This document shows positions 18,701-29,291 of a stretch of DNA of 64,000 nucleotides, piece by piece (the first letter of the stretch is position 1; every line of letters begins with the position of its first letter). This DNA comes from Pantoea deleyi. Its GTDB lineage: Bacteria > Pseudomonadota > Gammaproteobacteria > Enterobacterales > Enterobacteriaceae. Position numbers and translations under genes: made by a program. The stretch covers positions 1,116,001 through 1,180,000 of the forward strand of contig NZ_CP071405.1 in NCBI RefSeq assembly GCF_022647325.1. The letters run 5' to 3'. Under the pieces are notes generated by a model, which made no database searches, was not told the origin of the DNA, and saw nothing but the letters and a program-made list of their open reading frames with translations.

Positions 18701-20389
18701 CTAGTCCAGCGCGCGTGCGGGCTGCGGTGGAAAGCGCAGCGCAACCTGGGTGCCGCACTCCCGGGCGAGGATGGTCAGCTCGCCCCCGAGGCGCTGGGCG
18801 CGTTCCGCCATAATCGTCAGTCCATAGTGGCCGGGCGGCTCATCCGTGCTGCCGATCCCCGTGCCGTCATCCGTAATCGTCAGTAAGTGCTCACCCTTTT
18901 CGCTGTGCTGATAATCCACCCGGATCACCCTGGCGCTGGCGTGCCGGATGGCATTCAGTAACGCTTCGCGGGCAATCTGCAGGAGATGCACCTGCTGCTG
19001 CGCCTCCAGCGTCTGAAGGCCGCGCTGATAGTTAAACTCGATCGCTGCGGCGCTCTTCTCCTGCAGCGAGGCGATCATCGCCTCCATCGCCGCCACCAGA
19101 TCCGCCTGTTCGATGGTGAGGCGGAAGGTGGTCAGCAGCTCACGCAACTGGCGGTAGGCGTCGGCCAGCGCCCGGTCGAAGTCCGCGATTATGGCGTGCG
19201 CGGCGCTGTCCTCTTTATTCACGGTGCGGCGCAGCAGCGTCAGCTGGATGCGTAAAAAGGAGAGAGACTGCGCCAGTGAGTCATGCAGCTCCCGGGCGAT
19301 GGTCGTGCGCTCTTCAATCAGCAGCATCTGCTGATACTGCTGCTGCGCCTGCCAGATCCAGAGTGTCCGCCCCAGCATCCCCGCCAGGCTGCGCATCAGC
19401 GCGTCCGGCGGAGAAAGATCGGCGATCTGCCAGCGCAGTTCGCCAATCGGCTGCTCGGCCTGCTGTAGCGGCAGGGTGTGCCACTGACCGGCGGCCTGCG
19501 CATCCCCGGCGCAGAACGAAAACTGCTCGCTGTCGATCCGGATGGCCGTCAGCTTCTCGCGCTTCAGCACCGTGGTTAACACCGTTTCAAACAGCGCCGG
19601 ATGCAGCGGGCTGGCGGTCAGCATCTGCGAGCTTTCATAGAGCAGCGACAGAGTGCGATTGGCCTCCGTCAGATCTTCCGTTTTCTCGCGTACCGTGCTT
19701 TCCAGCAGCTGATAGTGCGAATGCAGACGTGCCGCCATGCCGCTGAAGGCGTGAGAGAGCACCCGCAGCTCGTTCTGCTGCTCGACCTGCAGCGGCGGAA
19801 AGGCGAAATTGCCGCTTTCGACGTACCGGCTGGCCGTGACCAGCGCGTTCAGAGGACGCACCACCTGCTGGCGGGTAAAGCGAATCGTCATCAGCGCCAG
19901 CGCCACAATCGCAATCACCCCCACCAGGCTGCTGGCAGCCACCAGATGCATCTTCAGTTCGGTATAGCGCTGCAGGCCCAGCACAAAGCGGTCGATCTCG
20001 CCGACGTAGATCGGGATCTGCTGCTGGTAAGCCGCGATGTTGTCCTGCAGTAACTGCTGCTGCAGCGCGGGCCACGCGGCGCGCAGCCGTTGATAGCGAA
20101 GCCTTACTTCACGAGGCACCCAGGGCCGGTTCAGTTTCTGCAGCACCGGGGCATCGAGCGTCTCCTGATAGCGCGCCAGATGGTCAGGCAGGTTCTGCGG
20201 CTGACGGCTGGCATCCCAGGCCATGCGATAGCTCTGCATACGCAGTGAACCCGCCAGGTTAATCGCCTCTGCATCACGCTGGCTGCTGAGCAGCGTGACA
20301 AGGGCCAGGCCGGTCGTCAGGAGCGACAGCAGAACGATGGCGCTGAGCGCCTGAGCGATGCTCTGAGTTACGGAACGTTTAACAATCAC
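18701..20389 (-). CDS. narQ: Nitrate/nitrite sensor kinase NarQ
   Basis: This 562-residue sensor has two membrane helices (about 13-35 and 148-170). The periplasmic P-box around residues 43-56 (INLAGSLRMQSYRM) contains the conserved arginine that binds nitrate. HAMP, signalling-helix and GAF-like central regions follow. The HisKA_3 histidine is H369 in ARELHDSLAQ, and a C-terminal ATPase has the DDGTGIG box. It starts MIVKRSVTQS, like E. coli NarQ (MIVKRPV). Together with the adjacent narP it forms a complete nitrate-responsive phosphorelay in one operon. Confidence 0.94.
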   Translation of the reverse strand: MIVKRSVTQSIAQALSAIVLLSLLTTGLALVTLLSSQRDAEAINLAGSLRMQSYRMAWDASRQPQNLPDHLARYQETLDAPVLQKLNRPWVPREVRLRYQRLRAAWPALQQQLLQDNIAAYQQQIPIYVGEIDRFVLGLQRYTELKMHLVAASSLVGVIAIVALALMTIRFTRQQVVRPLNALVTASRYVESGNFAFPPLQVEQQNELRVLSHAFSGMAARLHSHYQLLESTVREKTEDLTEANRTLSLLYESSQMLTASPLHPALFETVLTTVLKREKLTAIRIDSEQFSFCAGDAQAAGQWHTLPLQQAEQPIGELRWQIADLSPPDALMRSLAGMLGRTLWIWQAQQQYQQMLLIEERTTIARELHDSLAQSLSFLRIQLTLLRRTVNKEDSAAHAIIADFDRALADAYRQLRELLTTFRLTIEQADLVAAMEAMIASLQEKSAAAIEFNYQRGLQTLEAQQQVHLLQIAREALLNAIRHASARVIRVDYQHSEKGEHLLTITDDGTGIGSTDEPPGHYGLTIMAERAQRLGGELTILARECGTQVALRFPPQPARALD

Positions 20390-20651
20390 ATCAATAGCCC
20401 TGTTTAAAGTGCGGGAATTATAAGAGTGCTGTCACGTCACGCCAATGATCCATGCCCTGTTTATCGCACAGCGCGTTACACATCGCACATAAAATGACCG
20501 CAACTGACAGTTCCCAGGAATGGCTGCGGTTCAGCGGTTAAAAAAAGAACAGGTTTACATCGGCCCGATGTTGCTTTTCATTGCAGCGCCAATAATTTCT
20601 CCAGTCATCACTGAGTACCCGAATCCCCGAATGCAGATTAAGGAGCATCCC
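20390..20651. other. Intergenic region between narQ and the DUF1471 gene
   Basis: These 262 bases between divergent genes should contain both promoters. The coding frame of the small downstream gene is open from 20520, but that extension lacks a signal peptide and a ribosome site, so I leave it out. No box is close enough to consensus to assign. Confidence 0.4.
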
Positions 20652-20924
20652 ATGAAAAAACTGACTGTTGCACTGGCGGGCGCACTTTTGGCTGCCACCT
20701 CATTTGGTACATTTGCCGCCGCGCCGGTCGATCCTGCTCAGGCGCAGAACATGCAGAGCATCGGCAGCGTGTCGGTTTCCGGTGTTCGTGGTTCGCTGGA
20801 TGATGCCAGCCGCCAGCTGTCGCAGAAAGCGGAAGAGATGGGCGCCAGCCACTACCGCGTGATCGGTGTGGATAACCCCGGCGACTCCAGCCTCTGGAGC
20901 GGCACCGCAGAGATTTACCGCTAA
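20652..20924 (+). CDS. YdgH/BhsA/McbA-like (DUF1471) periplasmic protein
   Basis: This 90-residue protein has a classical signal peptide (MKKLTVALAGALLAATSF...AA) cleaved near residue 23. The mature part has the DUF1471 pattern: IGSVSVSGVRGS, a central helix and the ending ASHYRVIGV...GTAEIYR. Relatives such as BhsA and McbA respond to stress and affect biofilm formation; the exact member here cannot be named. AAGGAG sits 7 bases upstream of ATG 20652. A terminator follows within 35 bases, so it is a single-gene unit. Confidence 0.85.
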   Translation: MKKLTVALAGALLAATSFGTFAAAPVDPAQAQNMQSIGSVSVSGVRGSLDDASRQLSQKAEEMGASHYRVIGVDNPGDSSLWSGTAEIYR

Positions 20925-20957
20925 CCTTACCCTCCTGTTTCCATCCCTGTAGCGTTT

Positions 20958-20984
20958 ACCGGCCTGAATTGGCCGGTTTTTTTG
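20958..20984 (+). terminator. Terminator after the DUF1471 gene
   Basis: ACCGGCC and GGCCGGT pair around TGAATT and are followed by seven T residues. Confidence 0.88.
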
Positions 20985-21203
20985 TTTTTGTGCATCAGGA
21001 TGGATTCTTACAAATCAGCCTGTGCATCCGCCCGGTATATTTTGCTTCGTTCTTGCAGAACGGGTAGGATTCATCGCCGTAAATTCCCGCGTTGCCTGGC
21101 ACTCACTCACTGGCCAACGCATAGAGGAAAATACCCCATTTCACAGCGCATGACGCCTGCACTGGGGTAGCAACGACTGATGGTTCGGACAAACAGGAAT
21201 GCT

Positions 21204-22700
21204 ATGAAATCTAAAAAGAAAACCCCAAGCGAGATGCGCGCTGCGAAACGACGCTGGCTCAACTCTCATGACGCCGGTTACCAGAAGGCGATGGGTAACC
21301 GTCACGTACAGATGATTGCGATCGGCGGTGCCATCGGTACCGGTTTGTTCCTGGGCGCAGGGGGCCGTTTACAGGCTGCCGGCCCTGCGTTAGCCATTAT
21401 CTATCTGGTCTGTGGCATCTTCTCCTTCTTTATTCTGCGTGCGCTGGGCGAACTGGTGTTACACCGTCCGAGCAGTGGCAGCTTCGTTTCTTATGCCCGT
21501 GAGTTCCTGGGTGAGAAGGCCTCCTATGTGGCGGGCTGGATGTACTTCGTCAACTGGGCGATGACCGGCATCGTCGACATCACCGCGGTGGCGCTCTACA
21601 TGCACTACTGGGGCGCGTTTGGCGATGTGCCGCAGTGGGTCTTCGCGCTGGGCGCGCTGGCGATTGTCGGCACCATGAACATGATCGGCGTGAAGTGGTT
21701 CGCCGAGATGGAGTTCTGGTTCGCGCTGGTCAAAGTGCTGGCGATTGTGGTCTTCCTGGTGGTGGGTGTCGTGTTCCTGGGCACCGGCAAACCGCTGGAT
21801 GGCAACAGCACCGGCTTCCATCTGATCACCGATAATGGCGGTCTGTTCCCGCACGGCCTGCTGCCTGCGCTGGTGCTGATTCAGGGCGTGGTGTTCGCCT
21901 TTGCCTCTATCGAGCTGGTGGGCACGGCTGCGGGAGAGTGTAAAGATCCCAAGACCATGCTGCCGAAGGCGATTAACAGCGTGATCTGGCGTATCGGCCT
22001 GTTCTACGTGGGTTCTGTGGTTCTGCTGGTACTGCTGCTGCCGTGGAACGCCTACCAGGCGGGGCAGAGTCCGTTTGTGACCTTCTTCTCGAAGCTCGGC
22101 GTGCCTTACATCGGCAGCATCATGAACATCGTGGTGCTGAGCGCGGCGCTCTCCAGCCTTAACTCCGGCCTCTATTCGACCGGACGTATCCTGCGCTCTA
22201 TGTCGATGGGCGGTTCTGCCCCGAAATTCATGTCAAAGATGAACGGTCAGCAGGTGCCTTACGCCGGTATTCTGGTCACCATCTGCGTCTATGTGATCGG
22301 TGTGGTCCTGAACTACTATGTGCCTTCTCAGGTGTTTGAGATCGTACTGAACATCGCCTCGCTGGGCATTATCTCCTCCTGGGCCTTTATCGTGGTTTGC
22401 CAGCTCCGTCTGCGCAAAGCGATCAAAGAGGGCAAGGCGGACGATGTCAGCTTCAAGCTGCCGGGCGCGCCGTTTACCTCATGGCTGACGCTGCTGTTCC
22501 TGTTCAGCGTGCTGGTGCTGATGGCGTTTGACTACCCGAACGGCACCTACACCATCGCCTCTATTCCGCTGATTGCCGTGGTACTGGTGCTGGGATGGTT
22601 TGGCGTACGTAAGCGCGTAAACGCGATTGCCGCGACAGAACACGATCACCACGAAGAGGATGCGAAGCCCGCACAGCTGGCTGACGACACCTCACGCTGA
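21204..22700 (+). CDS. ansP: L-asparagine permease AnsP
   Basis: This 498-residue amino acid/polyamine/organocation-family transporter has about twelve membrane helices. It matches E. coli AnsP (499 residues) along its whole length, including [17 protein letters not shown] (helix 1 substrate loop) and [17 protein letters not shown]. It imports asparagine with protons. ATG 21204 is chosen because AGGA lies 5 bases upstream; an in-frame ATG at 21180 lacks such a site. It is closed by a terminator. In E. coli ansP is elsewhere in the chromosome. Confidence 0.93.
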   Translation: MKSKKKTPSEMRAAKRRWLNSHDAGYQKAMGNRHVQMIAIGGAIGTGLFLGAGGRLQAAGPALAIIYLVCGIFSFFILRALGELVLHRPSSGSFVSYAREFLGEKASYVAGWMYFVNWAMTGIVDITAVALYMHYWGAFGDVPQWVFALGALAIVGTMNMIGVKWFAEMEFWFALVKVLAIVVFLVVGVVFLGTGKPLDGNSTGFHLITDNGGLFPHGLLPALVLIQGVVFAFASIELVGTAAGECKDPKTMLPKAINSVIWRIGLFYVGSVVLLVLLLPWNAYQAGQSPFVTFFSKLGVPYIGSIMNIVVLSAALSSLNSGLYSTGRILRSMSMGGSAPKFMSKMNGQQVPYAGILVTICVYVIGVVLNYYVPSQVFEIVLNIASLGIISSWAFIVVCQLRLRKAIKEGKADDVSFKLPGAPFTSWLTLLFLFSVLVLMAFDYPNGTYTIASIPLIAVVLVLGWFGVRKRVNAIAATEHDHHEEDAKPAQLADDTSR

Positions 22701-22718
22701 TCGACCCTGCCGTCATCG

Positions 22719-22745
22719 GGCCAGCCTTCGGGCTGGCCTTTTTTA
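22719..22745 (+). terminator. Terminator after ansP
   Basis: GGCCAGCC and GGCTGGCC pair around a short loop and are followed by six T residues. Confidence 0.9.
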
Positions 22746-22843
22746 TGGGCGCTATCCACCGCGCGGCGGGCGAAAACAGGCTGGTTTTCCCGTCAGCCAG
22801 CCCCTATGATGACAGGCTCCCTTTATGCGGTAGCGGAGTCATC

Positions 22844-23422
22844 GTGTCGTTTAAGATCACCATCATCAAAGACAAACTCCTGTCTGAAAACTGGTTTGTG
22901 CTGCGCAACTACACCTACGAGATCACCGATCGCCGGGGTGAGCCGATTCGCCATAAACGCGAGGTTTACGATCGCGGAAACGGGGCGACCATTCTGCTCT
23001 ATAACCGTGAAAAGAACAGTGTGGTGCTGACGCGCCAGTTCCGCATCGCCACCTACGTCAACGGAAACGAAGGCGGCATGCTGATCGAAGCCTGTGCCGG
23101 TTTGCTGGATGATGACTCCCCGGAAGATTGCATCCGCAAAGAGGCGATCGAAGAGACCGGCTATGCGGTGGGCGAGGTGGAGAAGCTCTATGCCTGCTAT
23201 ATGTCGCCGGGCGGCGTGACGGAACTGATCCATTTTTTTGCCGCCGAGTATCACGAATCGCTGCGTAAAAACGCCGGCGGAGGCGTCGACGATGAGGCGA
23301 TTGAAGTGCTGGAGCTGCGCTTTCCCGATGCGCTGGCGATGGTCGCCGATGGTCGTATCTGCGACGGCAAAACGGTGATGCTGTTACAGCATGCGCTGAT
23401 CGCGGGCTGGCTGACGCCCTGA
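22844..23422 (+). CDS. nudK: GDP-mannose pyrophosphatase NudK
   Basis: This 192-residue Nudix hydrolase is collinear with E. coli NudK (191 residues), which splits GDP-mannose to GMP and mannose 1-phosphate. The Nudix box runs from GLLDDDSPE to [28 protein letters not shown] and [13 protein letters not shown] are family segments. The best start is GTG 22844 with GGAG 6 bases upstream; the frame is open earlier but the extra residues are not conserved. It lies next to ypfG as in E. coli, while aegA is missing. Confidence 0.92.
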   Translation: MSFKITIIKDKLLSENWFVLRNYTYEITDRRGEPIRHKREVYDRGNGATILLYNREKNSVVLTRQFRIATYVNGNEGGMLIEACAGLLDDDSPEDCIRKEAIEETGYAVGEVEKLYACYMSPGGVTELIHFFAAEYHESLRKNAGGGVDDEAIEVLELRFPDALAMVADGRICDGKTVMLLQHALIAGWLTP

Positions 23423-23591
23423 CCGGACCGGTGATCGTGCAGAGCAGGGCGGAAACAGAATCTAATCCTTTTATGTACGCTTTTTAGGCAGTTAACTGCG
23501 CTTTTTGCACCGGTTCACAGAATGCGAACGCTGTCAGGCCCATTGATGCGCTATCCTCTTCTCTCTGGCTATTCGGAGATCGATTTTCTTG

Positions 23592-24665
23592 ATGTCGTAC
23601 TGGATGAAATCGCTGTGGCTGTTGCCGTCTTTGTGGGTTGCCTCTGTTCAGGCGGAACCGTTGCAAAAGTCATTCAACGACTGGCAAATCACCTGTAACA
23701 ACGAAGCCTTTTGCGTGGCGCGCAATATTCCGGGCGATAAAGGGCTGGTGATGACGATCTCGCGTCATGCGGGCGTCAACGATCGCCCGTTGCTGCGAAT
23801 CGACTACGGCAGCGCCTACAGCGGGGCGCTGCCTGGCGGCCCGCTCAAAGATAACCTGCTGCTCGACCAGCGCCGTCTGAAACCCGACCTCAAGCACTGG
23901 ACGGTTGAACCCCATCATCTTGCGACCAGCAACGCCATCGCCATCGACGAATTTCTCGATCTGGTGATGGAGGCGAAAACCCTGCAGCTCACCTACGACC
24001 CGAATGCGCTGATCTCCCTGCGGGGGATGAAAGCGGCTCTGCTGCTGATGGATGATATACAGGGGCGGGTCAACAGCATGAGTGCCTGGATCCGGCGCGG
24101 GGACCGCGCCAGCTGGGACGTTCCGCCGCCGCCCGCACTGCCGCCTCTGCCGCCCGCCGTGATGCCGCCTGCGGCACTGACGCGCGAGGAGACCAGCGGC
24201 TTGATCGATTACGGCACCTGGCGGGTGAATACCGACGCCTGTTCGCTGGACCCGCTGCGCCGCGAGGTCAGCGTGGCACCGCTGACCGATCAGCGCGCGC
24301 TGCTGCTGGTGAGCTGTGAGATGGGGGCCTATAACGTGATCGATCTGGCGTTTGAAGTGACGCGCAGCCCGCCCTTTGTGGCGCGCGGCCTTACCCTGAC
24401 GCTGCCGTTTACGCCACCCGGCGCCAGTGACCGGCAGCTTGAGCTGATCAACGCCGACTACGATGCGGCCAGCGGCCAGCTGTATACGTTTGGCAAGGGA
24501 CGGGGACTGGGGGATTGCGGCAGTGCCACACGCTGGCAGTTCGACGGCACCCGCTTTGTCTTAGCGGAGTATGCGGAAGAGTCTACCTGTGACGCCTGGC
24601 ACAGCAGTGACGACTGGCCAACCCTGTGGGTCAGCCAGCCTGATGGCGGCGTACAGCAGCGTTAG
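23592..24665 (+). CDS. ypfG: DUF1176 family protein YpfG
   Basis: This 357-residue exported protein has a signal peptide ending near AEPLQ. It shares the E. coli YpfG segments WQITCNN, FCVARNIPGD and GLVMTISR. A proline-rich linker (PPPPALPPLPP, about residues 178-188) divides the mature protein into two domains, each with paired cysteines. The function is unknown; a periplasmic role is inferred. ATG 23592 follows an in-frame TTG at 23589. The stop (24663-24665) overlaps the ampH stop on the other strand, so the two genes are tail to tail with no terminator between them. Confidence 0.85.
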   Translation: MSYWMKSLWLLPSLWVASVQAEPLQKSFNDWQITCNNEAFCVARNIPGDKGLVMTISRHAGVNDRPLLRIDYGSAYSGALPGGPLKDNLLLDQRRLKPDLKHWTVEPHHLATSNAIAIDEFLDLVMEAKTLQLTYDPNALISLRGMKAALLLMDDIQGRVNSMSAWIRRGDRASWDVPPPPALPPLPPAVMPPAALTREETSGLIDYGTWRVNTDACSLDPLRREVSVAPLTDQRALLLVSCEMGAYNVIDLAFEVTRSPPFVARGLTLTLPFTPPGASDRQLELINADYDAASGQLYTFGKGRGLGDCGSATRWQFDGTRFVLAEYAEESTCDAWHSSDDWPTLWVSQPDGGVQQR

Positions 24666-25825
24666 CGGATCGCCTGCACCATCATCGGTGAGCCAGACTG
24701 ATTACCGACCAGTTCGGCCAGCATGTTGTTCACGCCGTCGCTCATCGGCGTAAAGCGGGTCAGCGGCGAGCGGGTCACCACCACAAAGACGCCCACATTA
24801 TGCTGCGGCACCATCGCCATATAGGTGATGAATCCACCGCCACCGCCGGTTTTCTGGATAATGCCAGGACGACCGCTTTTCGGCCCCATATAGACCCAGC
24901 CCATACCCAACGCATCCGCCTTGCCCGGTACATCCATGCCTTCCACTTTGTTCAGCTGATCGCGACGATAGATCAGCGTCTGCAGCCGGTCGATCTGCGG
25001 CGTGCGGTGGTTGACCGAAGAGTTCAGGAACTGCTGCATCCAGCGGCCCATGTCATCCGGCGTGGAGTAGACGCCGCCGCTGCCAATCGCCGCCAGGGTG
25101 TTATTGCAGGGGCTCGCCCCTTTTTCCGCCACCATCAGGCGGCCGCACTGCTCTGGCGACGGCGTGAAGGTGGTGTCTTTCATGCCGAGCGGACGGGTGA
25201 TTAACTGCTGAAACAGCGCCGGGTAGGGGGTGCCGCTGGCGCGTGCCAGCGCATCGCCCAGCAGATCGTAGCCCAGGTTAGAGTAAGCAGCGCTGCTGCC
25301 CGGTGCCGCTTTGAGGTTCGCGTGCGACAGCCAGCTCCAGCGTTCGCTGCGTGTCGGCCAGACAAAGACCGGACGCTGTGCTTTGCCGCCAGGCTGCTCA
25401 CGCGGCAGTCCGCTGGTGTGGGTCGAAAGGTTAATCAGGCGAATCGGCTGGCCGTTCCAGGCAGGCACGCGGGTGCCCGGCGGCGCATATTTACTCAGGG
25501 GATCGTCGAGGCGGATCTGTCCGCGCTCCGCCAGCTTCACCATCACTTCGCTGGTCATCAGCTTACTCAGTGAGGCGATGCGAATCAGCGAATCTTTCTG
25601 CGGGCGGACATTGTTGCCGGGACGGGTTTCACCGAAGCTGGCGAAGACCCGCTGATTGCCATCGATCGCCACCAGCGCCATACCGGTCGCGCCGCTGCCG
25701 TAGAAGATATGCTCGGCATAGCGATCGACAATCTGTGAAGCCAGCAGCGGATCGGGCGCGACCTGCGCCATGCTTTTCAGGGGAAGCAGTGAAACCATGA
25801 GGGCCAGTAAATAGGGAGTGCGCAT
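24662..25825 (-). CDS. ampH: Penicillin-binding protein / DD-carboxypeptidase AmpH
   Basis: This 387-residue class C beta-lactamase-fold protein is close to E. coli AmpH (385 residues), a periplasmic DD-carboxypeptidase/endopeptidase used in peptidoglycan remodelling and recycling. The active-site motifs are SLSK (serine about 85), YSN (in AAYSNLGYD) and KTG (in IQKTGGGGGF). A signal peptide covers about residues 1-21. ATG 25825 is used; a TTG two codons earlier is possible. In E. coli ampH lies next to sbmA, so its place between ypfG and tktB is a lineage difference. Confidence 0.93.
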   Translation of the reverse strand: MRTPYLLALMVSLLPLKSMAQVAPDPLLASQIVDRYAEHIFYGSGATGMALVAIDGNQRVFASFGETRPGNNVRPQKDSLIRIASLSKLMTSEVMVKLAERGQIRLDDPLSKYAPPGTRVPAWNGQPIRLINLSTHTSGLPREQPGGKAQRPVFVWPTRSERWSWLSHANLKAAPGSSAAYSNLGYDLLGDALARASGTPYPALFQQLITRPLGMKDTTFTPSPEQCGRLMVAEKGASPCNNTLAAIGSGGVYSTPDDMGRWMQQFLNSSVNHRTPQIDRLQTLIYRRDQLNKVEGMDVPGKADALGMGWVYMGPKSGRPGIIQKTGGGGGFITYMAMVPQHNVGVFVVVTRSPLTRFTPMSDGVNNMLAELVGNQSGSPMMVQAIR

Positions 25826-26068
25826 GTTCAACGGAGGTGGCTTCGCTATAAAAATCAGTGGAAATCTGCCTGAACCTGACGGAAACAGACCCGGTCAGCC
25901 CGGCGAAACAAACGCAGGATCAGACGCACAGCCGTGCAGAGGCAGCATTAAACAGGTGCTCTATAGTAATCCGTTTGCGTGAGGCGTGAAGAGGGGCAGG
26001 GAGATTTTTTTCTGTTGCGGAGAACCAGATGAAAATGCCCTTCCCGTGAGACGGGAAGGGCCAGCGTA
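25826..26068 (-). other. Intergenic region between ampH and tktB
   Basis: This gap of about 240 bases holds the tktB terminator at its right end and should hold the ampH promoter near 25850-26000. I see no gene in it. Confidence 0.4.
26037..26061 (-). terminator. Terminator after tktB
   Basis: GCCCTTCCCGT and ACGGGAAGGGC form an 11-bp perfect stem around three bases. On the minus strand it is followed by ATTTTC, so it ends the talA-tktB transcript. Confidence 0.8.
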
Positions 26069-28069
26069 TTACGCTGGTTTCAGTAAGGCTTCTGCGTGAC
26101 TGACGATGTTCTCTACCGTGAAGCCAAACTCCGCGAAGAGATCGCTCGCCGGTGCGGATTCGCCGAAGGTGGTCATACCCACGATCGCGCCCTCCAGGCC
26201 GACATACTTGTACCAGTAATCGGCAATGCCCGCTTCGACCGCCACGCGCGCTTTCACGCCCGAAGGCAGAACGGATTCGCGGTAGGCAGCATCCTGCGCA
26301 TCAAACAGGTCGGTCGATGGCAGTGACACGACACGGACTTTGTGACCGCCCGAGGTGAGCTTCTCCGCCGCGCCCAGGGTGATCTCCACCTCTGAACCGG
26401 TGGCGATCAGGATCACGTCAGGCGTGCCGTCGCAATCCTTCAGCACATAGCCACCGCGTTTGATGTTGTCGATCTGCTCTGCGGTGCGTTCCGGCTGCAG
26501 CAGGTTCTGACGGGAGAGGATCAGCGCGGTCGGGCCATGATGGCGTTCGATTGCCGCTTTCCACGCCACCGCCGTTTCCACCTGATCGCACGGACGCCAG
26601 ACGCTCATGTTCGGCGTCAGGCGCAGGCTGGCGATCTGCTCAACCGGCTGGTGCGTCGGGCCATCCTCGCCCAGACCGATGGAGTCATGAGTGTAGACCA
26701 GAATCTGGCGGGCCTTCATCAGCGCCGCCATACGCGCGGCGTTACGCGCATACTCCACGAACATCAGGAAGGTCGCGGTGTACGGAACGAAGCCGCCGTG
26801 ATGGGCGATGCCGTTACCAATCGCCGTCATCCCGAATTCACGGACGCCGTAGTGGATATAGTTACCGGCCGGATCCTCTTTGATCGATTTAGAGCCTGAC
26901 CAGATGGTGAGGTTACTCGGCGCGAGGTCAGCGGAACCGCCCAGGAATTCCGGCAGTAACTTACCGTAGGCTTCCAGCGAGTTCTGCGAGGCTTTACGGC
27001 TGGCGATCTTCTGCGGATTCGCCTGCAGCTCCTGGATGAAGCGGGTCGCTTCGGTTTCCCAGCTGGCGGGCATCCCGCCATTCATACGGCGTTCATACTC
27101 TTTCGCCAGCTCAGGATGGGCCGCTTTATAGGCTGCAAATTTCTCATTCCAGGCTTTTTCGCGCTCGGCACCGGCGGCCCTGGCATCCCACTGCTGATAG
27201 ATTTCAGCGGGGATCTCAAACGCCGGATAGTTCCAGCCCAGCTGCTTACGGGTCAGGGCGACTTCAGCCTCACCCAGCGCCGCGCCGTGCGACTCCTCTT
27301 TACCGGCCTTGTTCGGTGAACCGAAGCCAATAATGGTGCGACAGATAATCAGCGACGGCTTATCAGTCACGCTCTGCGCTTCCTCGATCGCCGCACGGAT
27401 AGCGTCGGCGTCATGACCATCGATGTCGCCGATGACATGCCAGTTGTAGGACTCGAAGCGTTTGTGGGTATCGTCGGTGAACCAGCCTTCTGTTTCTCCG
27501 TCGATCGAAATGCCGTTGTGGTCGTAGAAGCCGATCAGTTTGCCCAGACCCAGGGTGCCCGCCAGTGAGCAGACCTCGTGCGAGATCCCCTCCATCAGAC
27601 AGCCATCGCCCATAAACACGTAGGTGTGGTGGTCGACGATCTCATGATCCGGACGGTTAAACTGCGCCGCCAGGGTGCGTTCCGCAATCGCTAAGCCTAC
27701 GGCGTTGGCCAGCCCCTGGCCCAGCGGACCGGTGGTGGTTTCCACGCCAGGGGTGTAGCCGATCTCCGGGTGACCTGGCGTTTTAGAGTGCAGTTGACGG
27801 AAATTTTTCAGCTCTTCAATCGGCAGATCGTAACCGCTCAGGTGCAGCAGGCTGTAGAGCAGCATTGAGCCGTGGCCGTTGGAGAGGATAAAGCGGTCGC
27901 GATCAAGCCAGGCGGGGTTGGTCGGATTGTGCTGAAGGAAGTCGCGCCATAACACTTCGGCGATGTCGGCCATGCCCATCGGGGCGCCGGGATGGCCTGA
28001 GTTTGCCTTCTGTACCGCATCCATACTGAGTGCACGGATCGCGTTTGCCAGTTCTCTGCGTGAGGACAT
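26069..28069 (-). CDS. tktB: Transketolase TktB
   Basis: This 666-residue thiamine-diphosphate enzyme of the non-oxidative pentose phosphate pathway transfers two-carbon units between ketose and aldose phosphates. Key segments: [10 protein letters not shown] near the N-terminus, the ThDP/Mg motif [27 protein letters not shown], and [15 protein letters not shown]. Assignment as TktB rather than TktA rests on pairing with talA 57 bases upstream and on the ypfG/nudK neighbourhood, as in E. coli. The pair there is the stationary-phase set. Confidence 0.93.
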   Translation of the reverse strand: MSSRRELANAIRALSMDAVQKANSGHPGAPMGMADIAEVLWRDFLQHNPTNPAWLDRDRFILSNGHGSMLLYSLLHLSGYDLPIEELKNFRQLHSKTPGHPEIGYTPGVETTTGPLGQGLANAVGLAIAERTLAAQFNRPDHEIVDHHTYVFMGDGCLMEGISHEVCSLAGTLGLGKLIGFYDHNGISIDGETEGWFTDDTHKRFESYNWHVIGDIDGHDADAIRAAIEEAQSVTDKPSLIICRTIIGFGSPNKAGKEESHGAALGEAEVALTRKQLGWNYPAFEIPAEIYQQWDARAAGAEREKAWNEKFAAYKAAHPELAKEYERRMNGGMPASWETEATRFIQELQANPQKIASRKASQNSLEAYGKLLPEFLGGSADLAPSNLTIWSGSKSIKEDPAGNYIHYGVREFGMTAIGNGIAHHGGFVPYTATFLMFVEYARNAARMAALMKARQILVYTHDSIGLGEDGPTHQPVEQIASLRLTPNMSVWRPCDQVETAVAWKAAIERHHGPTALILSRQNLLQPERTAEQIDNIKRGGYVLKDCDGTPDVILIATGSEVEITLGAAEKLTSGGHKVRVVSLPSTDLFDAQDAAYRESVLPSGVKARVAVEAGIADYWYKYVGLEGAIVGMTTFGESAPASDLFAEFGFTVENIVSHAEALLKPA

Positions 28070-28126
28070 AAAGTTCTCCCTTATTAAGCATCAGGGCGGG
28101 AAAGTCCCGCCCGACTAAAATGAAGA

Positions 28127-29077
28127 CTACAGGCGTGCGGCAAGCACATCTTCCAGCTTCTGCTGGTCAACGGCGAACTGACGGATGCCGTCAGAGAGTT
28201 TTTCCACCGCCATCGGATCCTGGTTATGTTCCCAGCGGAACTCGGCTTCGGAGAGCGGCGACGGCTGATGGAAGCCTTCCGTAGAGGGCTCCAGCTTGCG
28301 CTCCAGCGGCGCATCGCTATTCTGCAGCTCTTCCAGCAGATTCGGCGAAAGGGTCAGGCGGTCGCAGCCGGCCAGCGCCACGATCTGCTCCACTTTACGG
28401 AAGCTGGCACCCATGATGATGGTGCTGTAACGGTGCTTTTTGTAGTAATCATAGATGCGACGCACCGATTTCACGCCCGGATCTTCATCCGCTACGTAGG
28501 GTTCCATCGGCTTACGCGAGTTATACCAGTCATAGATGCGGCCCACGAACGGGGAGATCAGGTAGACGCCCGCTTCGGCACAGGCACGCGCCTGGGCAAA
28601 GGAGAAGAGCAGAGTCAGGTTACACTGGATACCGTTCTTCTCCAGCTCTTCCGCCGCGCGGATGCCTTCCCAGGTGGAGGCCAGCTTGATCAGCACGCGG
28701 GAGCGGTCGATGCCGTGCTCCTCATACATCCGGATCAGTTTTTCTGCCTTGGTCACACACATGCCACGATCGAAGGAGAGGCGCGCATCCACTTCGGTCG
28801 AAACACGGCCCGGTATGCTTTTCAGGATTTCCATACCAAGGTTGATCGCCACTTTATCGCTGGCGTTAATGATCTGCGTCTCTTTGCTGCCGCCCTGCTT
28901 TTTCGCGTACTCAATCGCGTCGTCCATCAGGTGCTTGTACCCTTCCAGGCCGGACGCTTTCAGAATGAGTGACGGGTTGGTGGTGGCATCTTCGGGATGA
29001 TAATGACGAATCGATTCGATATCGCCACTGTCAGCCACCACGGTGGTGAACTGTTTTAGGGCTTCTAGCTGGTTCAT
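28127..29077 (-). CDS. talA: Transaldolase TalA
   Basis: The 316-residue class I aldolase-type enzyme moves a dihydroxyacetone unit between sugar phosphates. The Schiff-base lysine lies in [12 protein letters not shown], with DATTNPSL and [14 protein letters not shown] as other family motifs. The length equals E. coli TalA, which also precedes tktB. GGAG lies 7-10 bases upstream of the ATG. A sigma-S-like -10 element is visible about 215 bases upstream. Confidence 0.94.
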   Translation of the reverse strand: MNQLEALKQFTTVVADSGDIESIRHYHPEDATTNPSLILKASGLEGYKHLMDDAIEYAKKQGGSKETQIINASDKVAINLGMEILKSIPGRVSTEVDARLSFDRGMCVTKAEKLIRMYEEHGIDRSRVLIKLASTWEGIRAAEELEKNGIQCNLTLLFSFAQARACAEAGVYLISPFVGRIYDWYNSRKPMEPYVADEDPGVKSVRRIYDYYKKHRYSTIIMGASFRKVEQIVALAGCDRLTLSPNLLEELQNSDAPLERKLEPSTEGFHQPSPLSEAEFRWEHNQDPMAVEKLSDGIRQFAVDQQKLEDVLAARL

Positions 29078-29291
29078 CTCTAAACTCCTTGAAAAGAAAA
29101 GTGACAGCGAACAGGGAGCACCTCAGGCCTCGCAGCCGGTCTGTGGCGGAATCTGCTACCGGTAACGTGAACCCATAACATTGCAACAGCGCGTTTCTGA
29201 TGAAAATGCGGTTTCTCTGATTGTTGCGCTGCGAGGCGGTGCGAAGAAGCCGTCATGCGGTGTAAACCGTGGGGTGCGCCATATTCCATCC

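Noticed and set aside
18592..18744. N-terminal extension of narP by 51 codons
   Set aside because: The extension is low-complexity, overlaps the end of narQ and lacks a ribosome site, whereas ATG 18591 has AAAGGAG at ideal spacing and matches the family start.
14678..20389. Possible genomic island spanning acrD-narP-narQ
   Set aside because: Apart from the narP position the order matches the conserved acrD/narQ neighbourhood, base composition is even, and no integrase, repeat or tRNA flanks it.
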